A stretch of 64,000 nt of DNA from Protaetiibacter sp. SSC-01 (lineage in GTDB: Bacteria; Actinomycetota; Actinomycetes; Actinomycetales; Microbacteriaceae), in contig NZ_CP059987.1 of NCBI RefSeq assembly GCF_014483895.1, positions 1,550,001 through 1,614,000 on the forward strand. The letters are read 5' to 3'. The notes beneath the pieces were generated by a model. That model saw only the letters and a list, made by a program, of their open reading frames with translations. It made no database searches and had not been told where the DNA came from. Of this stretch, positions 20,122 to 32,646 are shown piece after piece. The position numbers were made by a program, and so were the translations under genes. Every line of letters starts with the position of its first letter. The first letter of the stretch is position 1.

Positions 20122-21024
20122 TCACGATCGCGTGCGCGCGGACGGGGTTCCGGGCACTGCCAGCAATTCTACGACCTCCTGCGCCGCCCGGCCGACGTCG
20201 TGGTTGACGATCTTCACGTCGAACTCGTCCTGGGCCGCCAGTTCGACCTTCGCGGTCTCGAGTCGTCGAGCCTGCTCGGCCGCCGACTCCGTGCCGCGGC
20301 CCGTGAGGCGGCGCACGAGCTCCTCCCACGTCGGGGGCAGGAGGAACACGAGGAGGGCCTCCGGCATCGCCTTCTTGACGGCACGGGCGCCCTGCAGGTC
20401 GATCTCGAGGAGGACGCTGCGGCCGGTCGCGAGAGCCGCGTCGATCGGCGGGCGCGGGGTGCCGTAGCGCGACGCGTTGTGCACGGTCGCGTACTCGAGG
20501 AACTCGCCCTGCTCGATCATGCGGTCGAAGGTCTCGTCGTCGACGAAGTAGTAGTGGCGTCCGTCGACCTCTCCCGGGCGCGGCGGGCGCGTCGTCGCGG
20601 ACACGCTCAGGAGCACCTCGGGGTAGTTCTCGCGGATGTAGCTCGACACGGTGCCCTTGCCGACCGCGGTGGGCCCGGCGAGCACGACGAGGCGGCTGCG
20701 CACGTGGGGGCCCCCCTCGCGTGACTCGAGCCAGGCACGGAGCTTCTCGCGCTGACGCGCGCCGAGGCCCCCCACGCGCTTCGCGTCGGCGATGCCGAGC
20801 TCGTCCATGGCGCGGGCGACGCGCGTGGGACCCATGCCGGGGATGCTCTGCAGGAGCTCCCGCACGCGGAGCGTGCCCTCGGGCGTGGACGCGTCGCCCC
20901 ACGCGGTCTCGGCCACGTCGAGCGCACGCCGTTCGCGGCGATGCACCGCGTCCTTCACGGCGGCGCGGGCGCGTCGCGCCGCGATCGCGGCACGACCGGC
21001 AGCCGCGCGGTCGACCTCGGGCAT
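20122..21024 (-). CDS. gmk: Actinobacterial integration host factor fused to guanylate kinase
   Basis: One 300-residue frame with two parts. Residues about 1-105 resemble mIHF, the actinobacterial DNA-binding host factor: a basic helix ([20 protein letters not shown]), then [18 protein letters not shown] and a [10 protein letters not shown] tail. Residues about 108-300 are guanylate kinase (GMP + ATP to GDP): Walker A GPTAVGKG, then [20 protein letters not shown] and LEIDLQGA. In mycobacteria these are two adjacent genes. ATG at 21024 has GAGG just upstream; GTG at 21039 is an alternative. An in-frame GTG at 20703, with GAGGGGGG 7 bases before it, could also give a separate 193-residue Gmk of normal length. 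Confidence 0.9.
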   Translation of the reverse strand: MPEVDRAAAGRAAIAARRARAAVKDAVHRRERRALDVAETAWGDASTPEGTLRVRELLQSIPGMGPTRVARAMDELGIADAKRVGGLGARQREKLRAWLESREGGPHVRSRLVVLAGPTAVGKGTVSSYIRENYPEVLLSVSATTRPPRPGEVDGRHYYFVDDETFDRMIEQGEFLEYATVHNASRYGTPRPPIDAALATGRSVLLEIDLQGARAVKKAMPEALLVFLLPPTWEELVRRLTGRGTESAAEQARRLETAKVELAAQDEFDVKIVNHDVGRAAQEVVELLAVPGTPSARTRS

Positions 21025-21026
21025 CC

Positions 21027-21871
21027 TCACCTCGGCCACGATGCCACCTCCTGGGCGGCAGCGGCGACGGCGGCGGCGACCCCGTCGGGGCCCGCGCTCA
21101 GCACCGAGCGCGACACGTTGGGCAGCACCTGGCCGAGCACGGCGCCGAACAGTCGCGGCGCATCCGCGAGCTCCGCGCCCTGGGCGCCGAACCCGGGCGC
21201 GAGGATGGGCGCGCGCGTCAGCAGGGCGTCGTCGAGGCCGACGGCGTGGCGGTCGATCGTGGCGCCGACCACGAGCCCGATCGAGCCGAGGCCCGCGCCC
21301 GCGCCGTTGATGGCCCGGGCGTGCCGCGCGACGAGCCCGGCGACCGTCTCGCCGCGGAGGGCCGCGAGATCGGAGACGAGCGCGCTCTGCAGCGTGTACG
21401 CCTCCGGGTTGCTGGTCGCCGCGAGCAGGAAGAGCCCCTTGCCCACCTCACGGGCGCGTGCGGCGGTGTCGACGAGCGACTCCGGTCCGAGGTACGAGCT
21501 CACCGTGAGGGCGTCCGCCTCGAGCGGCGAGCCGGGGGTGAGCCAGGCCCCGGCGTAGCCGTCCATGGTCGAGCCGATGTCGCCGCGCTTGGCGTCCGCG
21601 ATCACGAGCAGCCCGGCCGCGCGCGCCGCGCCGAGCACCTCCTCGAGGGCCGCGAAGCCGGCGGAGCCGAAGCGCTCGAAGAACGCGACCTGCGGCTTGA
21701 CGACGCCCACGCGGCCGACGACCGCCTCGACGACCCGCAGCCCGAACTCGCGCGCGCCCGCCGCGGAGTCCGCGAGACCCCAGGAGGTGAGCAGGCGCGC
21801 GTGCGGGTCGATGCCGACGCACAGCGGGCCGCGGTCATCGACCACGGCGCCGAGGCGCTCCCCGAACGACG

Positions 21872-21875
<4 letters not shown>
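21027..21875 (-). CDS. pyrF: Orotidine 5'-phosphate decarboxylase, type 2
   Basis: Last step of UMP synthesis. It has 282 residues, the longer actinobacterial/myxococcal type. The catalytic lysine lies in [20 protein letters not shown], with [12 protein letters not shown] near the start and [10 protein letters not shown] in the phosphate region. ATG at 21873-21875 overlaps the carB stop (ATGA). The stop lies just before the mIHF-Gmk start. Confidence 0.96.
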
Positions 21876-25170
<3,295 letters not shown>

Positions 25171-25171
<1 letters not shown>

Positions 25172-26370
25172 CAGTTGCTCTCGTTCTCGGCGGTCGCGGA
25201 TCTCGACACGCCCGTCTCCGACGGGCTACTCGATCTGCGGGCCTGGTGTGTACGCACCAGGTCCGCAAACCGGTCGAAGAGGTAGTTGGCGTCGTGCGGG
25301 CCGGCGGCCGCCTCGGGGTGGTACTGCACCGAGAACGCGGGGATGTCGAGCGCCCGGAGGCCCTCGACGACGTTGTCGTTGAGTCCGACGTGGCTCACCT
25401 CGAGTCGGCCGTAGCCGTTGGGGCTCTCGATGACGCCCTCGAGCGGCGCGTCGACGGCGAATCCGTGGTTGTGGGCCGTGATCTCGACGCGACCGGTCTC
25501 CTTGTCGAGCACCGGCTGGTTGATGCCGCGGTGCCCGTACGGGAGCTTGTAGGTGCCGAGTCCGAGCGCACGCCCGAGCAGCTGGTTGCCGAAGCAGATG
25601 CCGAAGAACGGCAGCTCCTGGTCGAGCACGCCGCGCAGCAGCTGCACATGATCGTCGGATGCGGCGGGGTCGCCGGGGCCGTTCGAGTAGAAGACCGCGA
25701 CGGGCTCGATCGCGAGCAGCTGCTCGAGGGTGACGTCCTGCGGGAGCACGTGCACCTCGAAGCCGCGGTCGGCGAGGTTGTCGATCGTGGCCTGCTTGAC
25801 GCCGAGGTCGAGCACCGCGAGGGCGCCCAGGCGCTCGCCGCGCGCGGGGGTGACCGTCACCTCGGCGACCGAGACGGCCGCCGAGAGGTTCTGGCCCGCC
25901 ATCTGGGCGCCGGAGCGCACGATCTCGAGCTGCTGCTCGGGGGCGAGGGCGGCATCCGCACCGGAGAAGATGCCGGCGCGCATGGAGCCCGTGTCGCGCA
26001 GGCGGCGCGTGACGGCGCGCGTGTCGATGCCGCTGATGCCGACCACCTCGTTGCGCGCGAGGTCGTCGGCGAGGCTGCCGTTCGCGCGGAAGTTGGAGAC
26101 GACGCGCGAGGGGTCGCGCACCACGTAGCCCGAGACCCAGATGCGACGCGACTCGGGGTCCTCGTCGTTGACGCCCGTGTTGCCGATGTGGGGCGCCGTC
26201 ATGACGACGATCTGGCCGGCGTAGCTCGGGTCGGTGAGGGTCTCCTGGTAGCCGGTCATGCCGGTCGCGAAGACGGCCTCGCCGAGGGTGCGGCCGCGGG
26301 CACCGTAGGCGCGTCCCGTGTACCGGGTGCCGTCCTCGAGGACGAGGACCGCGGGGTCGGTGTCGATCAT
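25171..26370 (-). CDS. carA: Carbamoyl-phosphate synthase small chain
   Basis: Glutaminase subunit, 399 residues. The class I amidotransferase triad is visible: Cys in [12 protein letters not shown], His and Glu in [14 protein letters not shown]. The N-terminal CarA domain includes [17 protein letters not shown]. Unusually, the last 23 or so residues (after VRTHQ) are Ser/Glu-rich and are encoded across a copy of a 37-base palindromic repeat at 25199-25235, so the enzyme core ends earlier. ATG at 26370 overlaps the stop of the PH-like gene. Confidence 0.96.
25199..25235. repeat. Palindromic repeat, type 2 (copy B), inside the carA 3' end
   Basis: Inverted repeat with GATCTCGACACGCCCGTC on one side and GACGGGCTACTCGATC on the other. 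It has the same form as the intergenic copies at 60558 and 60609. Here it is read as carA codons and supplies the C-terminal tail. Confidence 0.65.
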
Positions 26371-26918
26371 TCGGAGGCCTCTCCGTCGGGGGTCGATGTG
26401 GTCGTTGCGGCGCTCTCGGCCTTCGCGGCCGCGGCGGCCGTGGGCGAGAGCTCGGTGAGGGCGTCGAGGAGCTCCTGGGAGCGCTCGGAGCGCAGGTAGG
26501 TGTCGACGGCCTGGCCGCCGAGCTCCCAGCGCAGGAAGACGAGCCCGCCGTCCTCGACGCCGCGGTCGATCGTCCAGGTCGCGAGGCCGACGCCGCGGAT
26601 GTCGGCGACGGGGATGAAGGCGGGGCGCGAGCCGCGCAGGTCGAGCACGAGGCCGTTCGCGGCGATGCGCACCTCGCCCTTCGCGCGGAAGGCGAGGCCC
26701 TCGACGACGACGCGCTCGAGCGGCTGCTCGGCGAGCGTCGTCGCGACGTAGAGCACGCTCTCGCGCGCGAGCTCCTCGCCGATCTCGGCGGGCGGGACGG
26801 CGACGACGTCGAGCGCAGTCTGGCGTCGCCGGCGGTTGCGCCAGCCGAGCGCCATGAACACGAAGGCGATGACGAGCAGCGCGAGCACGGCGAGGGCCGG
26901 GATCAGACGCTCATCCAT
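26367..26918 (-). CDS. PH-like domain membrane protein of the pyrimidine operon
   Basis: 183 residues: one N-terminal membrane helix (about 6-25) followed by an RNRRRRQ stop-transfer, then a predicted cytoplasmic beta-rich PH-like domain ([24 protein letters not shown] ... [11 protein letters not shown]), then an Ala/Ser/Thr tail. A membrane protein in the same place between pyrC and carA occurs in mycobacteria. Its function is unknown. ATG at 26918 overlaps the pyrC stop by 8 bases and its own stop overlaps carA, so it is tightly coupled to the pathway. Confidence 0.8.
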   Translation of the reverse strand: MDERLIPALAVLALLVIAFVFMALGWRNRRRRQTALDVVAVPPAEIGEELARESVLYVATTLAEQPLERVVVEGLAFRAKGEVRIAANGLVLDLRGSRPAFIPVADIRGVGLATWTIDRGVEDGGLVFLRWELGGQAVDTYLRSERSQELLDALTELSPTAAAAAKAESAATTTSTPDGEASE

Positions 26919-28245
26919 GGGAGACCTCCTCTGAGGGACGGAGCTCGCCGTCGAGCACGGTGGCGGCGCCCGCGTGGATCGTGGCGATCACGCGGCCGGG
27001 GAGCTCGCGGCCGAAGTAGGGCGAGTTGACGCCCTTGCCGCGAAGCGATGCGGGGCCGAACACGCTGCGCGCGGACGGGTCGACGAGGGTGAGGTGCGCG
27101 GGGCTGCCGATCTCGAAGGGCGCGTCGTAGCCCTCGAGGCGGCCGATCTCGGCGGGCACACGCGACAGGACGCGGGCGACGTCCGCCCAGCCGAGCAGAC
27201 CCGTGTCGACCATCGCGGCCTGCACGATCGAGAGCGCGCTCTCGAGGCCCACCATGCCGAAGGACGCCTCCTGCCAGGCGCACTCCTTCGTCTCGATGGG
27301 GTGCGGGGCGTGGTCGGTCGCGACGATGTCGATCGTGCCGTCGGCGAGGGCGGCGCGCAGAGCGTGCACGTCCTCGTCGCGGCGCAGCGGCGGGTTGACC
27401 TTGAAGCGCGCGTCGTAGCGCGGCAGGTAGGGGTCGGCGGCGTCGGCGACGAGCTGCTCCGTCAGCAGCAGGTGGTGCGGCGTCACCTCGGCGGTCACGC
27501 GGATGCCGCGCGCCTTCGCCCAGCGCACGACCTCGACGCTGCCCGCCGTCGACAGGTGGCAGATGTGCAGGCGGGCGCCCACGGCATCCGCGAGCAGCAC
27601 GTCGCGCGCGATGATCGACTCCTCGGCGACCGCGGGCCAGCCGGCGAGCCCGAGCTCGGAGCTCAGCGCGCCCTCGTTCATCTGGGCGCCCTCGGTGAGG
27701 CGCGGGTCCTGCGCGTGCTGCGCGATGACGCCGTCGAAGGTCGCGACGTACTCGAGCGCGCGGCGCATGAGGAGCGAGTCGGCGACGCACTTGCCGTCGT
27801 CGCTGAAGACGCGCACGGCGGCGCGCGAGCGTGCCATGGCGCCGATCTCGGAGAGCCGCTCCCCCGCGAGGCCGACCGTGACCGCGCCGATGGGGCGCAC
27901 GGTCGCGTATCCGTGCTGCGCGCCGAGCGAGGCGACCTGCTCGACGACGCCCGCCGTGTCCTGCACGGGCGAGGTGTTCGCCATCGCGTGCACGGCCGTG
28001 AAGCCGCCCGCGGCGGCGGCGCGCGTGCCGGTCAGCACGGTCTCGCTCGCCTCGAAGCCGGGCTCGCGCAGGTGGGTGTGGAGGTCGACGAGACCGGGGA
28101 GCGCCACGAGGCCGTCCGCATCCACGACCGTCGCGCCCTGCTTCGTGAGGCCGTCACCGCGCTCGGCGACGACTCCCCCGTCGATCAGGAGGTCGGTGCG
28201 CGTGCCGTCGGGCAGCTGGGCACCGCGGATGAGCAGCGTCGTCAT
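26911..28245 (-). CDS. pyrC: Dihydroorotase
   Basis: Zinc enzyme that cyclises carbamoyl aspartate to dihydroorotate. It has 444 residues, the class I size. Metal ligands are visible in [14 protein letters not shown] (HxH), [17 protein letters not shown] and the catalytic Asp in [11 protein letters not shown] at 28243-28245 overlaps the pyrB stop (ATGA); the longer open frame above it is a pyrB shadow. In some bacteria a PyrC partner stabilises PyrB; the metal residues here argue for an active enzyme. Confidence 0.96.
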   Translation of the reverse strand: MTTLLIRGAQLPDGTRTDLLIDGGVVAERGDGLTKQGATVVDADGLVALPGLVDLHTHLREPGFEASETVLTGTRAAAAGGFTAVHAMANTSPVQDTAGVVEQVASLGAQHGYATVRPIGAVTVGLAGERLSEIGAMARSRAAVRVFSDDGKCVADSLLMRRALEYVATFDGVIAQHAQDPRLTEGAQMNEGALSSELGLAGWPAVAEESIIARDVLLADAVGARLHICHLSTAGSVEVVRWAKARGIRVTAEVTPHHLLLTEQLVADAADPYLPRYDARFKVNPPLRRDEDVHALRAALADGTIDIVATDHAPHPIETKECAWQEASFGMVGLESALSIVQAAMVDTGLLGWADVARVLSRVPAEIGRLEGYDAPFEIGSPAHLTLVDPSARSVFGPASLRGKGVNSPYFGRELPGRVIATIHAGAATVLDGELRPSEEVSHG

Positions 28246-29201
28246 GCCGCGGCCTCCCGCGGATCCGAGCCTGAGAGCACGAGGTAGAGCACCGCCATCC
28301 GTATCGACACCCCGTTCGCGACCTGGTCGAGGATGACCGACCGGGGCGAGTCGGCGGCTCGCGCCGAGATCTCGAGCCCGCGGTTCATGGGTCCGGGGTG
28401 CATGACAATCGTATCGGCCGGAAGACGTTCCAGCCGGTCGTCGCCGAGACCCCACGCGTTGGAGTACTCGCGCTCGTGCGGGAAGTACGCCGCGTGCATG
28501 CGCTCCTGCTGCACGCGCAGCATCATGAGCGCGTCGGGGGCTGCGGCGATCGCCTCGTCGAGGTCGGTGCCCGTCGTCACGGGCCACGTCTCGACGCCGA
28601 CCGGGAGGAGCGTCCGCGGCGCGACGAGGCGCACGCTCGCGCCGAGGGTCGCGAGCAGCCACACGTTCGAGCGGGCGACGCGCGAGTGCAGCACATCGCC
28701 CACGATCGTGACGCTCACCCCGTCGAGGTCGCGCCCGCGCGAGGCGTTGCCGTGCAGGCTCTTGCGCAGCGTGAAGGCGTCGAGGAGCGCCTGCGTGGGG
28801 TGCTGGTGGGTGCCGTCGCCCGCGTTGACGACGGCGGCGTCGATCCAGTCGGATGCCGCGAGCACCTCGGCGGCGCCGGATGCGGAGTGCCGCAGCACGA
28901 CCGCGTCGACGCCCATCGCCGCGATCGTCTGCGTCGTGTCTTTGAGGCTCTCGCCCTTCGAGACGCTCGATCCTTTCGCGGAGAAGGTCACGACATCCGC
29001 CGAGAGCCGCTTGGCGGCCGTCTCGAAGCTCAGGCGCGTGCGGGTCGAATCCTCGAAGAAGACGTTCGCGACCGTGCGCCCGCGCAGCGTGGGGAGCTTG
29101 GGCACGGCGCGGGTCGCGACCTCGCGCATGTCCTCGGCGACGTCGAGGATCGCGATCGCCTCCTCACGCGCGAGGGTCTCGGTCGTCAGCAGGTGCCTCA
29201 T
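28242..29201 (-). CDS. pyrB: Aspartate carbamoyltransferase catalytic chain
   Basis: Joins carbamoyl phosphate and aspartate, the first committed pyrimidine step. It has 319 residues. The carbamoyl-phosphate site [23 protein letters not shown] and [11 protein letters not shown] are intact. No PyrI regulatory chain is seen, so control is expected from PyrR rather than allostery. The start overlaps the pyrR stop (ATGA). Confidence 0.97.
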   Translation of the reverse strand: MRHLLTTETLAREEAIAILDVAEDMREVATRAVPKLPTLRGRTVANVFFEDSTRTRLSFETAAKRLSADVVTFSAKGSSVSKGESLKDTTQTIAAMGVDAVVLRHSASGAAEVLAASDWIDAAVVNAGDGTHQHPTQALLDAFTLRKSLHGNASRGRDLDGVSVTIVGDVLHSRVARSNVWLLATLGASVRLVAPRTLLPVGVETWPVTTGTDLDEAIAAAPDALMMLRVQQERMHAAYFPHEREYSNAWGLGDDRLERLPADTIVMHPGPMNRGLEISARAADSPRSVILDQVANGVSIRMAVLYLVLSGSDPREAAA

Positions 29202-29749
29202 GCGCGATCCTCCCCCTCGGGCCCCTCGATCGCGACGGCGTCCTCGCCGTCGACCTCGTCGAGGCGCACGTAGATGCGCTCGGCGACAGCCGTGGGCAGG
29301 TTCTTGCCGACGAAGTCGGCGCGGATGGGCAGCTCGCGGTGACCCCGGTCGACGAGCACCGCGAGGCGCACGGCACGGGGGCGGCCGAGGTCGCCGATGG
29401 CGTCGAGGGCCGCGCGGATGGTGCGCCCGGAGTAGAGCACGTCGTCGACGAGCACGACCGTCTTGCCGTCGATACCGCCCGCGGGGAGCTTCGTCGGCCG
29501 CGGCGTGCGCGTGGGGTGCCGGTCGAGGTCGTCGCGGTACATCGTGACGTCGAGGGAGCCGACGACTCCCGACCCCGGCTCGAAGCGCTCGAGGTTCGCC
29601 GCGATCCGCTCGGCGAGCACGACGCCGCGCGTCGGGATGCCGAGGAGGACGAGATCGGAGCCGCCGCGATTGGATTCGAGGATCTCATGCGAGATGCGCG
29701 TCAGAGCGCGCGCGATGTCAGCCTGCTGCAGCACGACACGTGCCGGCAT
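29198..29749 (-). CDS. pyrR: Pyrimidine operon regulator PyrR
   Basis: RNA-binding regulator with the PRT fold, often with weak uracil phosphoribosyltransferase activity. It has 183 residues. The PRPP loop is [21 protein letters not shown]. It heads the pyr operon and is preceded by a hairpin with the conserved PyrR-binding loop that overlaps its own Shine-Dalgarno site. UMP-bound PyrR would therefore block its own translation and probably the coupled downstream genes. ATG at 29749 with AAGGAGG upstream. Confidence 0.95.
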   Translation of the reverse strand: MPARVVLQQADIARALTRISHEILESNRGGSDLVLLGIPTRGVVLAERIAANLERFEPGSGVVGSLDVTMYRDDLDRHPTRTPRPTKLPAGGIDGKTVVLVDDVLYSGRTIRAALDAIGDLGRPRAVRLAVLVDRGHRELPIRADFVGKNLPTAVAERIYVRLDEVDGEDAVAIEGPEGEDRA

Positions 29750-29752
29750 CCT

Positions 29753-29782
29753 GACCTCCTTCCCCGCCTCACGGGACGGAAC
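29753..29782 (-). promoter_or_regulatory. PyrR-binding RNA hairpin over the pyrR ribosome binding site
   Basis: On the minus strand, GTTCCGTCCCGTGAGGCGGG, followed at once by GAAGGAGG and pyrR. The short stem (TCCCG/CGGGGA) encloses a TGAGG loop, which fits the conserved PyrR recognition loop, and the Shine-Dalgarno sequence lies directly at its 3' foot. This matches the translational-repression layout described for mycobacterial pyr operons. No separate terminator/antiterminator pair is obvious. Confidence 0.7.
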
Positions 29783-29824
29783 TTAAAGGTGGTCGTGGTG
29801 CGCCCCGGCGGGGCGTCCTCACTC

Positions 29825-29830
29825 AGGTTA
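29825..29830 (-). promoter_or_regulatory. Candidate -10 box TAACCT of the pyr operon
   Basis: TAACCT about 75 bases before the pyrR start. A transcript from here would carry the whole PyrR hairpin. No clear -35. Confidence 0.4.
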
Positions 29831-29977
29831 CCGGATGCGGCGCGGCGTCCCGAGCGCGTCCCGCTCCGAGTCCCGCGCACGTGCCCGGCAGGAAAGGGCG
29901 CGGGACCCTGGGGGCCCGGGTCGCGGGACGGCGAATGTGGAATCACCAACCACCTCCACACCCCACGGAAGCGAATC

Positions 29978-30556
29978 ATGACCACCACCTCCACCCCCAC
30001 CCTGTCCACCCCGACCCACTCCACCGCCACCCAGCCGCCGGCGCTGCAGCCGCCGGCCGAGCGCCCGGCACACTCGACCGTGCCCGCGCGCCCGGCGCCC
30101 GGCATCCGCGCGGTCTTCGCCTGGGTCTCGCGCACCGAGCAGGCCGTGCTCGACGTGCTCGCGCGCTACGGCATCCTGGCCCTGCGTCTCTCGCTCGCCT
30201 TCGTCTACGTCGCGTTCGGCGCGCTCAAGATCGTGGGTCTCAGCCCCGTCGCCGAGCTCGTCGCCTCGATGGTGCCGTTCCTGCCGGCCGACCAGGCCGT
30301 CATCGCGATGGGTGTCTTCGAGGTCGTCGTCGGCGCGCTGCTCGCCGCGGGCGTCTTCGTGCCCTGGGTCGCGGCCGCACAGGTCGTGCACCTGCTCGGC
30401 ACGTTCCTCGTGTTCCTCGTCTACCCCGCTCTGACCTACAGCGACGGCAACCCGCTCGCCCTCACGGTCGTCGGCGAGTTCATCGCGAAGAACGTCGTGC
30501 TCATCGCGGGCCTCTTCGTGGTCGCGGCCTTCAGCCGCCGCCGCGTGCGCGACTGA
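29978..30556 (+). CDS. DoxX-family membrane protein
   Basis: 192 residues, divergent from pyrR. A disordered N-terminus of Thr, Pro and Ser (about 1-42) is followed by a four-helix DoxX-like membrane domain: YGILALRLSLAFVYVAFGALKI, then AVIAMGVFEVVVGALLAAGVFV, VHLLGTFLVFLVYPALT and AKNVVLIAGLFVVAAF, ending in a basic RRRVRD. The DoxX family is linked to membrane redox processes in some bacteria, but the substrate is unknown. ATG at 29978 has GGAAG 7 bases upstream. A strong terminator follows 15 bases after the stop, so it is a single-gene unit. Confidence 0.85.
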   Translation: MTTTSTPTLSTPTHSTATQPPALQPPAERPAHSTVPARPAPGIRAVFAWVSRTEQAVLDVLARYGILALRLSLAFVYVAFGALKIVGLSPVAELVASMVPFLPADQAVIAMGVFEVVVGALLAAGVFVPWVAAAQVVHLLGTFLVFLVYPALTYSDGNPLALTVVGEFIAKNVVLIAGLFVVAAFSRRRVRD

Positions 30557-30571
30557 CCTCCGCGACAGCAG

Positions 30572-30607
30572 AAGGCCGGGACGACACCACGGGGTCGTCC
30601 CGGCCTT
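30572..30607. terminator. Strong hairpin terminator between the DoxX gene and the ABC permease gene
   Basis: Perfect 14-base arms AAGGCCGGGACGAC and GTCGTCCCGGCCTT around an 8-base loop, between the convergent DoxX (+) and permease (-) genes. It can serve both strands. Confidence 0.8.
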
Positions 30608-30656
30608 CGCCTACGTCGGTGCGGGTCAGCATCCCGCGCGGGTCACCGTGCGCGGA

Positions 30657-31541
30657 TCAGCCCCAGCGCCTGAGGAGCCAGCGCTCGAGCAGGCCGATGA
30701 GCGCGTCCGTCGTCTTGCCGAGCACCGCGAGCACGATGATCGCGAGGAAGATGCGGTCGACGCGGCCGTTGTTGCCGGAGTCCATGAGCAGGAAGCCGAG
30801 ACCCATCGAGCTGGCGAGCAGCTCGGCCGCCACGAGGAAGAGCCACGACTGCGCGAGAGCGAGCCGCAGGCCGCTCACGAGCGCGGGGATGACGGCGGGC
30901 AGCTGCACGGTCGTGAGGAGCGAGAGCTTTCCGAGGCCGTAGGCCCGGCCGAGCTCGACGAGGTGCGGGTCGACGTGCCGCAGAGCGATCGACAGCGTCG
31001 TGAGCACGGGGAAGGCCGCGCCGATCGTGATGAGGATGACCTTCGACGGCTCGAAGATGCCGACGTAGAGCACCAGAAGCGGCACCCACGCGAGCGACGG
31101 GACGGCGCGGAGCGCGCCGATCGTCGGCGAGAGCAGGATGCTCGCGGTGCGCGAGAGGCCGATGAGCGAGCCGATGACGATGCCGATGAGCGAGCCCAAG
31201 GCGAAACCCTGAAGCACCCGCTGCGTCGAGATCGCGACGTCGCGCCACAGCTGGCCCGAGGAGGCGAGCTCCCCCGCCGCGTTCACGACGTCGGCGGGCG
31301 ACGGCAGGCGGTACGACGGGATGTCGGTGAACTCCGTCGCCGCCCACCAGAGCGCGAGCACCGCGAGCGGGATGAGCGCGCCGCCCACGACGGGCCACCA
31401 GCGCCGTTCCCGGCGAGGCCGGCGTCGGTCGGCGAGGCCCGGCCCCGCCGCGGAGTAGCCGTAGACGCCCACCTGCTGGTACGCCGATCCGGCGGCCCCC
31501 TCTGCAGGGGCCGCCGTCTCGGTCGTCTTGGTCGCGCTCAT
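30657..31541 (-). CDS. ABC transporter permease, sulfonate/nitrate/taurine type
   Basis: 294 residues with six hydrophobic segments after a polar N-terminus of about 50. The EAA loop, which contacts the ATPase, is ELGRAYGLGKLSLLTTVQLPAV. The protein is SsuC/TauC-like (PAVIPALVSGLRLALAQSW). It is the last gene of an ATPase-binding protein-permease operon; ATG at 31541 is 26 bases after the binding-protein stop. The substrate cannot be read from sequence: sulfonates, taurine, nitrate and thiamine-precursor transporters share this form. Confidence 0.88.
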   Translation of the reverse strand: MSATKTTETAAPAEGAAGSAYQQVGVYGYSAAGPGLADRRRPRRERRWWPVVGGALIPLAVLALWWAATEFTDIPSYRLPSPADVVNAAGELASSGQLWRDVAISTQRVLQGFALGSLIGIVIGSLIGLSRTASILLSPTIGALRAVPSLAWVPLLVLYVGIFEPSKVILITIGAAFPVLTTLSIALRHVDPHLVELGRAYGLGKLSLLTTVQLPAVIPALVSGLRLALAQSWLFLVAAELLASSMGLGFLLMDSGNNGRVDRIFLAIIVLAVLGKTTDALIGLLERWLLRRWG

Positions 31542-31567
31542 CGCGTGATGTCCGTTCTCCCGACGCC

Positions 31568-32593
31568 TCAGAGGGCGCTCGGGTCGGCCGCCTTCGCGAA
31601 CTTCGGCTCGAGGAGCGACGCGAGGGCGTCGTCGATCGCGTCCTGGTTCGCGACGTCACCCGACTCGACGAACACCGGTCCGATGATCGCGAGCACGTCG
31701 AGCTGGGCCTGGCCGGGAATCGGGTCGACCTCGAGGTTGGTGCGGTCGGCGATGACGGCCGTCGCGATCGCGATGTCGATGCCCGCGACCTCCGCGAGGA
31801 TCTCGGCGGTCTCCTCGGGGTTCTCGACGGCCCAGGCGCGCGCCTTCTCGTAGGCGTTCACGACGAGCTGCGCGAGGTCCGCGTGGTTCGTGATGAAGTC
31901 CTCGGTCGCGTTGAGGAAGCCGTAGCTGTTGAAGTCGATGTTGTCGTAGATGATCTTCGACGCGCCGTTCGCGACGCTCGTCGAGAGCAGCGGGTCGAGG
32001 CCCGACCACGCGTCGACGGCGCCGGCCTCGATCGCGGCCTTGCCGTCCGCGTGCTGCAGGTTCTCGACGACGACGTCGTCGAGCGTCAGGCCGTGCTCCT
32101 CGAGCGTCTGCAGGAGGAAGAAATAGGGGTCGGTGCCCTTGGTCGCCGCGATGTGCTTGCCCTTGAGCTCCTCGACCGAGGAGATCGACGAGCCGGCGGG
32201 CACGAGGATCGCGGCCCAGTTGGGCTGGCTGTAGATGTCGATGACCTGGATGGGCGAGCCGTTCGAGCGCGCGAGGAGCGCGGCCGAGCCCGCCGTCGAG
32301 CCGACGTCGATCGCGCCGGCGCGGAGGGCCTCGTTGGCCTTGTTCGAGCCCGCCGACTGCACCCAGTTGACGGTGACGTCGTCGCCGAGCGCCTCCTCGA
32401 GCCAGCCCTGGTCCTTGATGATGAGGCTCAGCGGGTTGTAGGTCGCGAAGTCGATGTTGAGGGTCGTCCCGCTCCAGCCCTCCTCCGACGGCTTGTCGGC
32501 GGCGGCGGGCGTGCCCTCGCCCGAGACGCAGCCCGTCAGGGCGAGCGTCGCGGCGACGGCGGCCGCAGCGGCGGCCAGGATGCTCTTCTTCAT
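31568..32593 (-). CDS. ABC transporter substrate-binding lipoprotein, SsuA-like
   Basis: 341 residues. A lipoprotein signal peptide ends in the lipobox LTGC (Cys22), so it is exported and lipidated by Lgt. The mature part has the two-lobed NMT1/SsuA-type fold (LNIDFATYNPLSLIIKDQGWLEE, GAIDVGSTAGSAALLARSNG, GKHIAATKGTDPYFFLLQTLEEHGL). It is likely to capture sulfonates or related anions; no desulfonating enzyme is nearby to decide the substrate. It sits 53 bases after the ATPase gene. Confidence 0.88.
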   Translation of the reverse strand: MKKSILAAAAAAVAATLALTGCVSGEGTPAAADKPSEEGWSGTTLNIDFATYNPLSLIIKDQGWLEEALGDDVTVNWVQSAGSNKANEALRAGAIDVGSTAGSAALLARSNGSPIQVIDIYSQPNWAAILVPAGSSISSVEELKGKHIAATKGTDPYFFLLQTLEEHGLTLDDVVVENLQHADGKAAIEAGAVDAWSGLDPLLSTSVANGASKIIYDNIDFNSYGFLNATEDFITNHADLAQLVVNAYEKARAWAVENPEETAEILAEVAGIDIAIATAVIADRTNLEVDPIPGQAQLDVLAIIGPVFVESGDVANQDAIDDALASLLEPKFAKAADPSAL

Positions 32594-32646
32594 GGGGTCC
32601 TCTTGCTGTGTGAGTGTGATCGGGTCGCGGGTGGAGCGGATGACGT

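Noticed and set aside
29750-29977. Extra small gene in the gap between pyrR and the DoxX gene
   Set aside because: Open frames here have no start with a ribosome site and no recognisable protein; the gap is explained by two divergent promoters and the PyrR hairpin.
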